NCBI GenBank assembly: GCA_946482045.1
Contig: CAMLPZ010000088.1
Coordinates: forward strand, 1 to 14,358
Source: an uncultured Asticcacaulis sp.
GTDB taxonomy: Bacteria > Pseudomonadota > Alphaproteobacteria > Caulobacterales > Caulobacteraceae
Length of the DNA stretch: 14,358 bases
Direction of reading: 5' to 3'
The notes below the pieces were generated by a model. That model did no database searches. It was not told where the DNA came from and saw nothing but the letters and a program-made list of their open reading frames with translations. Position numbers and translations under genes: made by a program. Numbering within the stretch: position 1 is the first letter of the stretch; every line of letters starts with the position of its first letter. This document shows, piece after piece, positions 1-7,196 of the stretch.

Positions 1-372
1 GTGCTGCAATCGCCAGAGGGCCAGGATGCTTTGGCGGCGCACAAGCGCGCGGCCAATATCCTGGCCGCCGAAGCCAGGAAGGGCGGCTTGCCGCAAGGTG
101 AGCCCGAGGTTCTGCCTGGTGCGCCGGAAGTTGAGATTGCCTTGATTCAACAGTTGAAAACGCAAAAAGGCGTGATCGAAAATCTGCTTAATGCAGAAAA
201 TACATATGAGGCCTTGCTAAGCCTTGCTGCATTGCGGCAAAATGTCGATGCATTCCTTGATGGAGTCCTGGTCAATGTGGACGATGCGGCTGTGAGGGCC
301 AATCGTCTAAAAGTCCTCGGTCAGGTGTGCGCTCTGTCCAGAGACATCGCGGATTTGAGCCGTATAGCGTAA
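1..372 (+). CDS. glyS: Glycyl-tRNA synthetase beta subunit, C-terminal end (partial)
   Basis: This is the last 123 residues of an open frame that enters from the left edge; the GTG at base 1 is not a real start. The family resemblance is the end of the bacterial beta subunit of the alpha2beta2 glycyl-tRNA synthetase, which charges tRNA-Gly with glycine in the cytoplasm. The tail has the characteristic helical run FLDGVLVNVDD followed by AVRANRLKVL (about residues 84-106), which belongs to the C-terminal DALR-like anticodon-binding region. The stop is TAA at 370-372. A 111-bp gap separates it from ppdK on the same strand, an arrangement I recall from other Caulobacterales. Recognition rests on the short tail only, but the match is characteristic. 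Confidence 0.88.
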   Translation: MLQSPEGQDALAAHKRAANILAAEARKGGLPQGEPEVLPGAPEVEIALIQQLKTQKGVIENLLNAENTYEALLSLAALRQNVDAFLDGVLVNVDDAAVRANRLKVLGQVCALSRDIADLSRIA

Positions 373-402
373 TCGCGTCCTAGATGCCGGGACGTGAAGT
401 CA

Positions 403-436
403 TCGAAAACTTATAAACAAAACAGCTAGTTTTCGA
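403..436. promoter_or_regulatory. 9-bp dyad with TATAAA in its loop, upstream of ppdK
   Basis: TCGAAAACT (403-411) is the exact reverse complement of AGTTTTCGA (428-436), with a 16-base AT-rich spacer that includes part of a TATAAA hexamer (412-417). There is no T-run after the right arm, so an intrinsic terminator for glyS is unlikely. It may be an operator or a leader hairpin for ppdK. A second TATAAC hexamer lies at 448-453. Neither hexamer has a convincing -35 partner, so no promoter is asserted. Confidence 0.35.
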
Positions 437-483
437 CCAAGCGTAACTATAACCAAACGCTGTCAGTGAAGAGGGAAAGTTTC

Positions 484-3150
484 ATGACAAAGCACTGGGT
501 CTATGCCTTCCAGGCGGGGAAGGCCGATGGCGACGCCTCGATGAAGGAGCTGCTGGGCGGTAAGGGGGCGAATCTTGCTGAGATGTCGTCGCTGAACCTT
601 CCGGTTCCGGCTGGCTTCACCATAACGACCGAAGCCTGCGTCCACTATTTCCGTAACAATTCCCAGCTGCCTGACGGCCTGATCGAAGAGGTCGAGACCA
701 ATCTTGCCGACCTTGAGAAGGTGACCGGCAAGGGCTTCGGCGACGTGAAAAATCCGTTGCTGGTCTCGGTGCGCTCGGGTGCGCGGGCTTCGATGCCTGG
801 CATGATGGACACGGTCCTGAACCTCGGCCTTAACGACGCGACGGTCGACGGCCTGGCTGAACTGACCGGCGACCGGCGTTTCGCGCTCGACTGCTACCGC
901 CGCTTCATCACCATGTACTCGAACGTCGTGCTGAACGTTTCGCACCACAGCTTCGAAGACATTCTCGACGACCATAAGGACCGTTTGGGCGTCACCGTTG
1001 ATACCGACATCCAGGCCAAGGACTGGGAACGCATCATCGCCGATTATAAGGCCATGGTTCGCAATGAACTGGGCCGCGATTTTCCGCAGGACCCCAAGGA
1101 CCAGCTCTGGGGCGCCGTGAAGGCTGTCTTCGGGTCGTGGATGAACGACCGCGCCAAGTTCTATCGCAAGATGCACGATATTCCCGAAGACTGGGGCACC
1201 GCCGTCAACATCCAGTCGATGGTGTTCGGCAATATGGGCAATACGTCGGCGACCGGCGTGGCCTTTACGCGCAACCCGTCGACGGGTGACGGTGACCTCT
1301 ATGGCGAATTCCTGCTGAATGCCCAGGGCGAGGACGTCGTGGCGGGTATCCGCACGCCTCAGGCTCTGACGCGGAAGGCGCGCGAAGAGATGGGCGAACG
1401 CTCTCCGTCGATGGAAGAGTCGCTGCCCGAGGTTTTCGCGCAGTTCAAGTCGACCGTCGACACGCTGGAAAACCACTATCGCGACGTGCAGGACGTGGAG
1501 TTCACGGTCGAGCAGGGCAAGCTCTACATGCTCCAGACCCGCAACGCGAAGCGCACTTCCAAGGCCGCGCTCAAGATCGCTGTCGACATGGCTCGTGAAG
1601 GCCTGATTACGCCGCAGGAAGCGCTGCTGCGCGTCGATCCGGCCAGCCTCGACCAGTTGCTGCACCCGATGCTCGACCCCAAGGCCGAGAAGATCGTCGT
1701 CGCCAAGGGATTGCCGGCATCGCCGGGCGCGGCCTGCGGCAAGATCGTCTTCACGGCCGACGATGCCGTGCGTCTGGCGGCCGCCGGCGAAGACGTCATT
1801 CTGGTTCGCGATGAAACCTCGCCCGAGGACATCCACGGCATGCACGCCGCCAAGGCTATCGTCACGGCGCGCGGCGGCATGACCAGCCACGCGGCGGTCG
1901 TCGCCCGCGGCATGGGCCGTCCCTGTGTTTCCGGCGCCGGCGAGATGCAGATCTACTCGGATCGCGGTGAGTTCGTGTCGCGCGGCCAGACCTTCCGCCA
2001 CGGCGAAGTCATCACCCTCGACGGCTCGACCGGTGAAATCATCAAGGGCGCGGTCCGCATGATCGAGCCCGACTTCTCGGACGACTTCCACCAGATCATG
2101 GCCTGGGCGGATGAGTTCAAGCGCCTTGAGGTCCGCACCAATGCCGAAACCCCGGCGGATGCGCGCACGGCGCTTGGCTTCGGCGCCAAGGGTATTGGCC
2201 TTTGCCGCACCGAACATATGTTCTTCGACGAAGAGCGTATCACTGCGGTGCGGGAGATGATCCTGGCCGATGACGAAGCCGGCCGCCGCAAGGCGCTGGC
2301 CAAGATCCAGCCGATGCAGAAGGCGGATTTCGTCGAACTGTTCCAGATCATGGACGGCCTGCCGGTCACGGTCCGCCTGCTCGACCCGCCGCTGCACGAA
2401 TTCCTGCCGCATTCGGAAGAAGACGTGAAGCAGGTGGCCGAAAGCACGGGTGTCGGCGCCGACAAGCTGTACAAGCGCACCAAGGAACTCTCGGAAGCCA
2501 ACCCGATGCTGGGCTGGAGGGGATGCCGTCTCGGCATCACCTTCCCGGAAATCTATGAATCGCAGCTGACGGCCATCTTCGAGGCTGCCGTTGAGGTCGC
2601 GGCCGCCGGTGGCAATCCTGTCCCTGAGATCATGCACCCGCTGGTCGCCACCTCACAGGAAATGGCGAATCTGACGGCGCTTACGCATAAGGTCGCCAAG
2701 GACGTCTTCGCCAAGGCCGGCCGTGAGGTCGCCTACAAGACGGGTACCATGATCGAACTGCCGCGCGCGGCCCTGCTGGCCGACAAGCTGGCGGAATCGG
2801 CCGAGTTCTTCTCGTTTGGCACCAACGACCTGACCCAGACGACCTACGGCATCAGCCGTGATGACTCCGGCCGGTTCCTGAACCCGTACATCGAAAAGGG
2901 CATCTTTGAGAAGGACCCGTTCGTCAGCCTGGACCAGGAAGGCGTGGGGGCTCTGATCGAGATCGCGGCTTCAAAGGGCAAGGCGACGCGTGGCGATATC
3001 AAGCTCGGCATCTGCGGCGAGCATGGTGGCGACCCGGCATCGATCGCCTTCTGCCACAAGATCGGCCTGGCCTATGTGTCGTGCTCGCCTTATCGCGTTC
3101 CGGTGGCGCGACTGGCGGCTGCGCAAGCCGCGATTGCCGCGGCGAAGTAG
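484..3150 (+). CDS. ppdK: Pyruvate, phosphate dikinase
   Basis: The 888-residue product interconverts pyruvate + ATP + Pi with PEP + AMP + PPi in the cytoplasm, linking pyruvate to gluconeogenesis or acting glycolytically. Length matches the family (about 875-890). The N-terminal ATP-grasp domain shows LLGGKGANLAEM near residue 20 and SVRSGARASMPGMMDT near 95. The central swivelling phosphohistidine domain has GGMTSHAAVVARGMGRP with the phosphorylated His at residue 469. The C-terminal TIM barrel that binds PEP/pyruvate ends with GICGEHGGDP, catalytic Cys at residue 844. I chose the ATG at 484 because an AAGAGGG ribosome binding site (469-475) sits about 8 bases before it; an in-frame GTG at 466 would lie upstream of that site. 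It follows glyS and ends in a strong terminator. No frame disruption is seen. Confidence 0.97.
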   Translation: MTKHWVYAFQAGKADGDASMKELLGGKGANLAEMSSLNLPVPAGFTITTEACVHYFRNNSQLPDGLIEEVETNLADLEKVTGKGFGDVKNPLLVSVRSGARASMPGMMDTVLNLGLNDATVDGLAELTGDRRFALDCYRRFITMYSNVVLNVSHHSFEDILDDHKDRLGVTVDTDIQAKDWERIIADYKAMVRNELGRDFPQDPKDQLWGAVKAVFGSWMNDRAKFYRKMHDIPEDWGTAVNIQSMVFGNMGNTSATGVAFTRNPSTGDGDLYGEFLLNAQGEDVVAGIRTPQALTRKAREEMGERSPSMEESLPEVFAQFKSTVDTLENHYRDVQDVEFTVEQGKLYMLQTRNAKRTSKAALKIAVDMAREGLITPQEALLRVDPASLDQLLHPMLDPKAEKIVVAKGLPASPGAACGKIVFTADDAVRLAAAGEDVILVRDETSPEDIHGMHAAKAIVTARGGMTSHAAVVARGMGRPCVSGAGEMQIYSDRGEFVSRGQTFRHGEVITLDGSTGEIIKGAVRMIEPDFSDDFHQIMAWADEFKRLEVRTNAETPADARTALGFGAKGIGLCRTEHMFFDEERITAVREMILADDEAGRRKALAKIQPMQKADFVELFQIMDGLPVTVRLLDPPLHEFLPHSEEDVKQVAESTGVGADKLYKRTKELSEANPMLGWRGCRLGITFPEIYESQLTAIFEAAVEVAAAGGNPVPEIMHPLVATSQEMANLTALTHKVAKDVFAKAGREVAYKTGTMIELPRAALLADKLAESAEFFSFGTNDLTQTTYGISRDDSGRFLNPYIEKGIFEKDPFVSLDQEGVGALIEIAASKGKATRGDIKLGICGEHGGDPASIAFCHKIGLAYVSCSPYRVPVARLAAAQAAIAAAK

Positions 3151-3178
3151 AAGCTGAGGCGATTTGGCCAACTGTCTG

Positions 3179-3223
3179 GGCCGGGGTGAGGGCGCGATGC
3201 CACACCCCGGCCTTTGCCTTTCT
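3179..3223 (+). terminator. Rho-independent terminator after ppdK
   Basis: A perfect 10-bp GC-rich stem, GGCCGGGGTG (3179-3188) with CACCCCGGCC (3203-3212), closes a 14-base loop and is followed by the T-rich stretch TTTGCCTTTCT (3213-3223). It lies 28 bp after the ppdK stop, as expected for the end of the glyS-ppdK transcript. Confidence 0.85.
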
Positions 3224-3263
3224 AAATGGTTAAGAAATCTCGCCTGTCAGGTGTTCGCGCTGG

Positions 3264-3292
3264 TTGTCTGATGCGGTTAAACGCGATACAAA
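3264..3292 (+). promoter_or_regulatory. Candidate sigma-70 promoter for the OmpA/HHH cassette
   Basis: TTGTCT (3264-3269) and TACAAA (3287-3292) are separated by 17 bp and each match the housekeeping consensus at four of six positions. They lie 31 bp upstream of the OmpA-like start codon and downstream of the ppdK terminator, so a promoter is needed about here. The rest of the 172-bp gap holds several TTAA tetramers but no recognised operator. Confidence 0.4.
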
Positions 3293-3322
3293 CCGTTAAG
3301 ACAATAAAACGAGGGGTGTCTT

Positions 3323-4180
3323 ATGAAGGCCGGTGCCATTTGGTTGGTGGGCGTCACGGGGCTGGTGGCCCTGGGCGCGGTGGGGCTTTACCAGACCCTG
3401 CCGGGCGTTGAGACCGGCGTACGTGAAAAGGTCGCCCGTACCCTTGCCGATAAAGGCCTCGATGACGTCCGCGCCACGGTCGATGGCCAGACCGTTACCC
3501 TGACAGCTATGGACAATGATCCGGACTCCGAGCGCAAGCTGAGAGAGGCAGAAAAGGCCATCGCCGCCATCGACAGCAATAACATGCCGGGTGGCCAATA
3601 TGCCCGTCTGGTTACCGACATCCACGTCGGCAAGGTGCTGGAAGGCACGCCGCGTGCCGTGGTGGCTGCCGATGCCGCGCCTATGGTTGCCGCAGGTGCC
3701 GCCGCGCCGTTCACAGTCAGCGGCGAAAGCGCCACGACGATCGATACAGTGTCCGCTTCCCGCCCGACGGTCGCCGGCAGCGGCGCCATGCCGATCAGTT
3801 CGAACGTCGCGCAAGGCTGCGAAGAGCGCATCCTGGCGGCCATGGGCACGCGCAAGGTCACCTATGTCTTTGGCAGCTACGAACTGACCCCTGAGAGCGA
3901 GGCCCTGCTCGATGACGTGTACAAGACCATGGCATCGTGCCCGGCCGAGCTGAAGCTCGAAGTCGCCGCCTATACCGACAATGCCGGCGATGCCGTCGCC
4001 AACCAGCTAATCACCAAGTCGCGCGCCCAGGCTGCCGCTGCCGCGCTGGTGTCGCGCGGCCTGCCGCAGGACCGCGTGAGCGCGGCAGGTTATGGTGGCG
4101 CGCAACCCATCGCCGACAATGCGACGCCGGAAGGCCGGGCGGCCAACCGCCGCGTGACCTTCCATGTGACCGCGGGATAA
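3323..4180 (+). CDS. Membrane-anchored BON/OmpA-like peptidoglycan-binding protein
   Basis: The 285-residue product starts with an uncleaved-looking hydrophobic segment (about residues 4-24, rich in V, L, G and A) that should anchor it in the inner membrane with the rest in the periplasm. Residues about 30-85 resemble a BON domain (GLDDVRATVDGQTVTLTA). A linker rich in Ala, Thr and Ser follows. Residues about 175-285 form an OmpA C-terminal-like domain, with YTDNAG at 217-222, SRAQ at 233-236 and AANRRVTF near the end. Asp219 and Arg234 are 15 residues apart, the spacing of the residues in OmpA that contact meso-diaminopimelate, so peptidoglycan binding is likely. There is no beta-barrel, so it is not a classical outer-membrane OmpA. 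GAGGGG (3311-3316) fits the ATG at 3323. It leads a set with the two following membrane genes. Exact role unknown. Confidence 0.85.
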   Translation: MKAGAIWLVGVTGLVALGAVGLYQTLPGVETGVREKVARTLADKGLDDVRATVDGQTVTLTAMDNDPDSERKLREAEKAIAAIDSNNMPGGQYARLVTDIHVGKVLEGTPRAVVAADAAPMVAAGAAAPFTVSGESATTIDTVSASRPTVAGSGAMPISSNVAQGCEERILAAMGTRKVTYVFGSYELTPESEALLDDVYKTMASCPAELKLEVAAYTDNAGDAVANQLITKSRAQAAAAALVSRGLPQDRVSAAGYGGAQPIADNATPEGRAANRRVTFHVTAG

Positions 4181-4192
4181 GGAAAGATGACC

Positions 4193-4285
4193 ATGCTGCA
4201 TCTGATCTTCGAACTGCGCTGGCTGTTGCTGGGCGCCGCTGGCCTTGGTCTGCTGACCGGCTTCTTCGCGCGTAAACTGGGTTAA
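4193..4285 (+). CDS. Small single-helix membrane protein (30 aa)
   Basis: This short frame fills the gap between the OmpA-like and HHH genes and encodes about 30 residues, beginning MLHLIFELRW and ending FFARKLG. The middle is one hydrophobic helix (LLLGAAGLGLLTGFF) followed by positive residues, which predicts one membrane span with the C-terminus in the cytoplasm. An AAGGA site (4179-4183) overlapping the end of the upstream gene suits the ATG at 4193 with about 9 bases spacing; an in-frame ATG at 4187 would add two residues but sits too close. It lies 12 bp after the OmpA-like stop and 11 bp before the HHH gene start. Position and spacing argue that it is real; I know of no named family. 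Confidence 0.6.
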   Translation: MLHLIFELRWLLLGAAGLGLLTGFFARKLG

Positions 4286-4296
4286 GGGGCGCTTCC

Positions 4297-5004
4297 ATGC
4301 TGAACATGACGTTGCAATCGATCATGCTTCTGGTCGCGGCTTTCGGAGTCTTTGCGATCATCGGCTGGCTGTTCGCCGGCAAGCGCAAGCCCGCCGCAAA
4401 GCGTGTCAGCGCCTTTGACAGTTTCGAAGTCATTGAAGGCGGGGCCACCCCGGCGCGCGCCACGCCTGCGGACGTCGTTCATTACGATGTCGCCAAGGCC
4501 GCCGAACAGTTTACCTCGGGCGTCGTGGCGGCGCCGCGCGCATCTCAGGGTGCGGCTACCGATGTCATTCGTATCGAACCCCGCCACGCCGACGTCACTA
4601 AGCCGGCCTATGCGCCGCCGGAGTTCACGCCGCGCGTCGACACCCAGACCCTGCGCATCGATCCGCGCCCGAGCTATCTCGACACCAACCTGCAAGGCCG
4701 TGTGTCCAGCCTGGCTTCCATGACGCCGGACAGCGTCGAAGCGGCCGTTCAGCAGGCCGGTTCGGGCCTTGAGCCCATGCGTCTCGACGGGCCACGCGGC
4801 AGCATCGATGATCTGACGGTCATTTCGGGCGTTGGGCCTGGCAACCAGCAGGAACTGAACGAACTCGGCATCTATCACTACTGGCAGATTGCGTCCTGGA
4901 CGCCGGAAAACGTCGCCTGGGTGTCGAACCGCATCCGGTTCCCCAAGCGGATCGTCCGGGAAAATTGGATGGCGCAGGCGGCCAAGCTCTCGAAGCGCGT
5001 CTGA
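4297..5004 (+). CDS. Membrane-anchored helix-hairpin-helix domain protein
   Basis: The 235-residue product has an N-terminal transmembrane helix (about residues 6-27, IMLLVAAFGVFAIIGWLFAG) followed directly by KRKPAAKR, so the bulk should be cytoplasmic. Residues about 40-165 are low in recognisable motifs and probably flexible. Residues about 170-235 form a helix-hairpin-helix domain: IDDLTVISGVGPGNQQELNE, then LGIYHYWQIASWTPENVAWV, then a basic end with KRIVRENWMAQAAKL. This is the domain annotated in databases as FEN1-like 5' DNA nuclease, also found at the end of some alphaproteobacterial NADH dehydrogenase subunit E proteins. It has no nuclease active site, so binding rather than cleavage is expected. 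TAAGGGG (4283-4289) sets the ATG at 4297. A 110-bp gap with a palindromic repeat precedes der. Function unknown. Confidence 0.8.
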   Translation: MLNMTLQSIMLLVAAFGVFAIIGWLFAGKRKPAAKRVSAFDSFEVIEGGATPARATPADVVHYDVAKAAEQFTSGVVAAPRASQGAATDVIRIEPRHADVTKPAYAPPEFTPRVDTQTLRIDPRPSYLDTNLQGRVSSLASMTPDSVEAAVQQAGSGLEPMRLDGPRGSIDDLTVISGVGPGNQQELNELGIYHYWQIASWTPENVAWVSNRIRFPKRIVRENWMAQAAKLSKRV

Positions 5005-5056
5005 TCTAAACCTTAGCTTGGGCTGGATATCCGCGCCGTTTGGTTTCTTAGTGGTC

Positions 5057-5100
5057 GCATGCTTGTACGAAAAACCGGTTTCCACTTTTTCGAAGCATGC
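5057..5100. repeat. Palindromic intergenic repeat upstream of der
   Basis: Left arm GCATGCTT (5057-5064), a 3-base bulge, then CGAAAAA (5068-5074), loop CCGGTTTCCAC (5075-5085), TTTTTCG (5086-5092) and AAGCATGC (5093-5100). All 15 pairs are perfect. From memory, elements of the form CGAAAACCGGTTTCCACTTTTCG flanked by GCATG-type ends are widespread in intergenic DNA of Alphaproteobacteria. I saw no second copy in the window. It ends 14 bp before the der start codon and just before its ribosome binding site, so on a read-through transcript it would be a hairpin in the der leader. Confidence 0.8.
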
Positions 5101-5114
5101 TCTATAAGGCGCGG

Positions 5115-6725
5115 ATGCCTTTAAAAGTTGCCATAGTCGGCCGGCCCAATGTCGGCAAATCGACCCTGTTTAACCGCCTCGCGGGCAAGAAGCTGGCCAT
5201 CGTCGATGACCGGCCCGGCGTCACGCGCGACCGCCGCTATGCGAGCGGCCGGTTGGGAGACATCGACCTCGAACTGATCGACACCGCCGGCTTCGAAGAC
5301 CTGGACGATGAAAGTCTTGAGTCGCGGATGCGTCGCCAGACGGAGAAAGCCATCGAGGAGTGCGATGTCGCCTTCTTTGTCGTCGATGCGCGTGAAGGCG
5401 TCATGCCGCTGGATCGCATCTTCGCGGATATCCTGCGCCGCCATGATACGCCGGTCATTCTGATCGCCAATAAGGCGGAAGGCTACCAGGCCGCTGCGAC
5501 GGCTGAAGAGGCGCGCGTCCTGGGTTTTGGCGAGCCGCTGCACCTGTCGGCTGAGCACGGCGAGGGGATGTCGGAGCTTTACGAGGCCGCGGAACGGTAT
5601 CGCCAGTTGGTCGAGGGCGACTTTGTTGCCGAGGACGAAGAGGGCGACGAAGACGACGACACCAAGCCGATCCGCATCGCCATTATCGGTCGTCCCAACG
5701 CTGGAAAATCTACCCTGATCAACAAGATGCTGGGCGAAGACCGGCTTCTGACCGGTCCCGAAGCGGGCATCACGCGCGACTCGATCGCCGTTGAGTGGGA
5801 ATATGACGGACGCCAGATCCGCCTGGTCGATACAGCTGGCCTGCGCCGCAAGGCGCGCGTGCAGGAAAAGCTGGAGAAGATGTCGACCGCGGACACGATC
5901 CGCGCCATCACCTTTGCCGAAGTCGTTGTCCTGGTCATGGACGAGGCCAACGCGTTCGAAACTCAGGACCTTCAGATCGCTGACCTGGTCGAACGCGAAG
6001 GCCGGGCTCTGATTTATGCCATCTCCAAATGGGACCTGGTCGAAGAACCGCAGGCGCGTCTGGCGGAGATTCTCGAAACTTCCGAACGCATGCTGCCGCA
6101 GTTGAAGGGCACGCCGTTGGTGACGCTGTCGGGGGCGACCGGCCGGGGCGTCGACCGCCTGATGCCTGCCGTCCTCAAGGTCTACCGCAACTGGTCGGCC
6201 AAGGTGAAGACGCGCGACCTCAATGACTGGCTGGCGCTGGCGGTGCAAAGGCATCCGCCTCCCGCCGTCGATGGCAAGCGAATCAAGCCGAAATATATGG
6301 CCCAGACCAAGGGACGGCCGCCGACCTTCGTGCTGTTCGCCTCGCGCGCCTACGCCATGCCGGATCACTATCGCCGCTATCTTATCAATAGCTTGCGCGA
6401 ATCTTTTGATCTGCCGGGTGTGCCGATCCGCCTGACGGTCAAGGCCAATGCCAATCCATTCGTCGATGGCGAAGCGGGGAGTGCACCGCCGCGCATCCGC
6501 GCCAAGCCGAAATCGAAGCCGGGCGAAAAGCCGGCGCACCCCAACCGGGTTCGCCAGAAGCCCAAGGGCGCCGAACCTGCCGCGCCTAAGGTTAAGGCTA
6601 AGCCACGCACCGAAGCCGCTAAGGTCAAGAGCTTCCGTGCGCGCCCCGTCGGGCCCAGCACCAAGCCGGGCGCGGCCGGGCCCGGTGGCCGTTCGGGTGG
6701 CAAGCCTGGTGGCAGGAAGCGCTGA
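5115..6725 (+). CDS. der: Ribosome biogenesis GTPase Der (EngA)
   Basis: The 536-residue protein has two GTPase domains in tandem and a KH-like domain; the family acts in late assembly of the 50S subunit. Domain 1: P-loop GRPNVGKST at 9-17, DTAG near 55, and NKAEG from 119. An acidic linker (EDEEGDEDDD, about 174-184) leads to domain 2: GRPNAGKST at 192-200, TGPEAGITRDS, DTAGLRRKARV, and SKWD at 304-307 where NKWD is usual. The KH-like part covers about 355-450. The tail from about 455 to the end is low complexity, rich in Lys, Pro, Arg and Gly, and could bind rRNA. I chose the ATG at 5115 because AAGG (5106-5109) precedes it; an upstream in-frame ATG at 5097 lies inside the palindromic repeat. 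The GNAT gene follows 3 bp after the stop. Confidence 0.97.
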   Translation: MPLKVAIVGRPNVGKSTLFNRLAGKKLAIVDDRPGVTRDRRYASGRLGDIDLELIDTAGFEDLDDESLESRMRRQTEKAIEECDVAFFVVDAREGVMPLDRIFADILRRHDTPVILIANKAEGYQAAATAEEARVLGFGEPLHLSAEHGEGMSELYEAAERYRQLVEGDFVAEDEEGDEDDDTKPIRIAIIGRPNAGKSTLINKMLGEDRLLTGPEAGITRDSIAVEWEYDGRQIRLVDTAGLRRKARVQEKLEKMSTADTIRAITFAEVVVLVMDEANAFETQDLQIADLVEREGRALIYAISKWDLVEEPQARLAEILETSERMLPQLKGTPLVTLSGATGRGVDRLMPAVLKVYRNWSAKVKTRDLNDWLALAVQRHPPPAVDGKRIKPKYMAQTKGRPPTFVLFASRAYAMPDHYRRYLINSLRESFDLPGVPIRLTVKANANPFVDGEAGSAPPRIRAKPKSKPGEKPAHPNRVRQKPKGAEPAAPKVKAKPRTEAAKVKSFRARPVGPSTKPGAAGPGGRSGGKPGGRKR

Positions 6726-6728
6726 TTG

Positions 6729-7196
6729 ATGCTGAGCCCGCTGTTGCCGGACAATGAAGCTGTCCGGGCGCTTAACAACGCGTTCGCGGCTGAGACCTCA
6801 TATCTTGAGGCCGGTGACTGGTCGCGTCTGGTGGCTCAGTCGCGTGTGGCTGTGGTCGTGGCGCCTGCGGATGCCTTCGTGCTGGTGCTCGATCAGGACG
6901 CCCATTACGACAGCCCGAACTTCCTTTGGTGGAAAGAGCGCCGCGACAGCTTTCTTTATGTCGATCGCGTTGTCGTGGCTGCAACTGCGCAAGGCCGTGG
7001 CCTGGGGCGCCAACTCTACGCGCACGCTATGGATGAGGCGCGCCGCTTAGGCTTTGATCGCGTCGTGTGCGAGATCAATATAGACCCGCCCAACCCGCGC
7101 TCGGTCGCCTTTCACACGGCGCTCGGTTTTAAAGCCGCCGGTGAACAGCACCTGGCCAGCGGCAAGACCGTCGGATATTTTGAGCGGGTGTTATAG
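6729..7196 (+). CDS. GNAT-family N-acetyltransferase
   Basis: The 155-residue product is a single GNAT domain. The acetyl-CoA pyrophosphate-binding motif is AQGRGLGRQ (about residues 87-95) after the beta strand YVDRVVVA, and the C-terminal part has NPRSVAFHTALGF, typical of the family's last helix. The acceptor substrate cannot be told from sequence; it could be a small molecule or a protein amine. The ATG at 6729 is 3 bp after the der stop, with AGGAAG (6714-6719) inside the end of der as ribosome binding site, so translation is probably coupled to der. A TTG at 6726 is a less likely start. Its stop codon overlaps the end of the oppositely oriented aminotransferase gene. Confidence 0.88.
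   Translation: MLSPLLPDNEAVRALNNAFAAETSYLEAGDWSRLVAQSRVAVVVAPADAFVLVLDQDAHYDSPNFLWWKERRDSFLYVDRVVVAATAQGRGLGRQLYAHAMDEARRLGFDRVVCEINIDPPNPRSVAFHTALGFKAAGEQHLASGKTVGYFERVL

Noticed and set aside
466..483. GTG start for ppdK six codons upstream
   Set aside because: The AAGAGGG site lies downstream of it and correctly precedes the ATG at 484.
463..2637. 724-codon open frame antisense to ppdK
   Set aside because: It mirrors the codon bias of a GC-rich gene. The ppdK frame holds all catalytic motifs, while the antisense product shows no recognisable domain.
3226..3300. CtrA sites among the TTAA tetramers before the OmpA-like gene
   Set aside because: None of the pairs has the 7-bp spacing of the consensus.
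3226..3411. Short + frame running into the OmpA-like gene
   Set aside because: It overlaps the candidate promoter and the well-supported OmpA-like start, and has no ribosome binding site or motif.
5097..5114. Upstream ATG extension of der
   Set aside because: The ATG lies inside the palindromic repeat and the ribosome binding site is between it and the ATG at 5115.
5121..6539. 472-codon open frame antisense to der
   Set aside because: Same explanation: a shadow of the der codon pattern with no recognisable domain.
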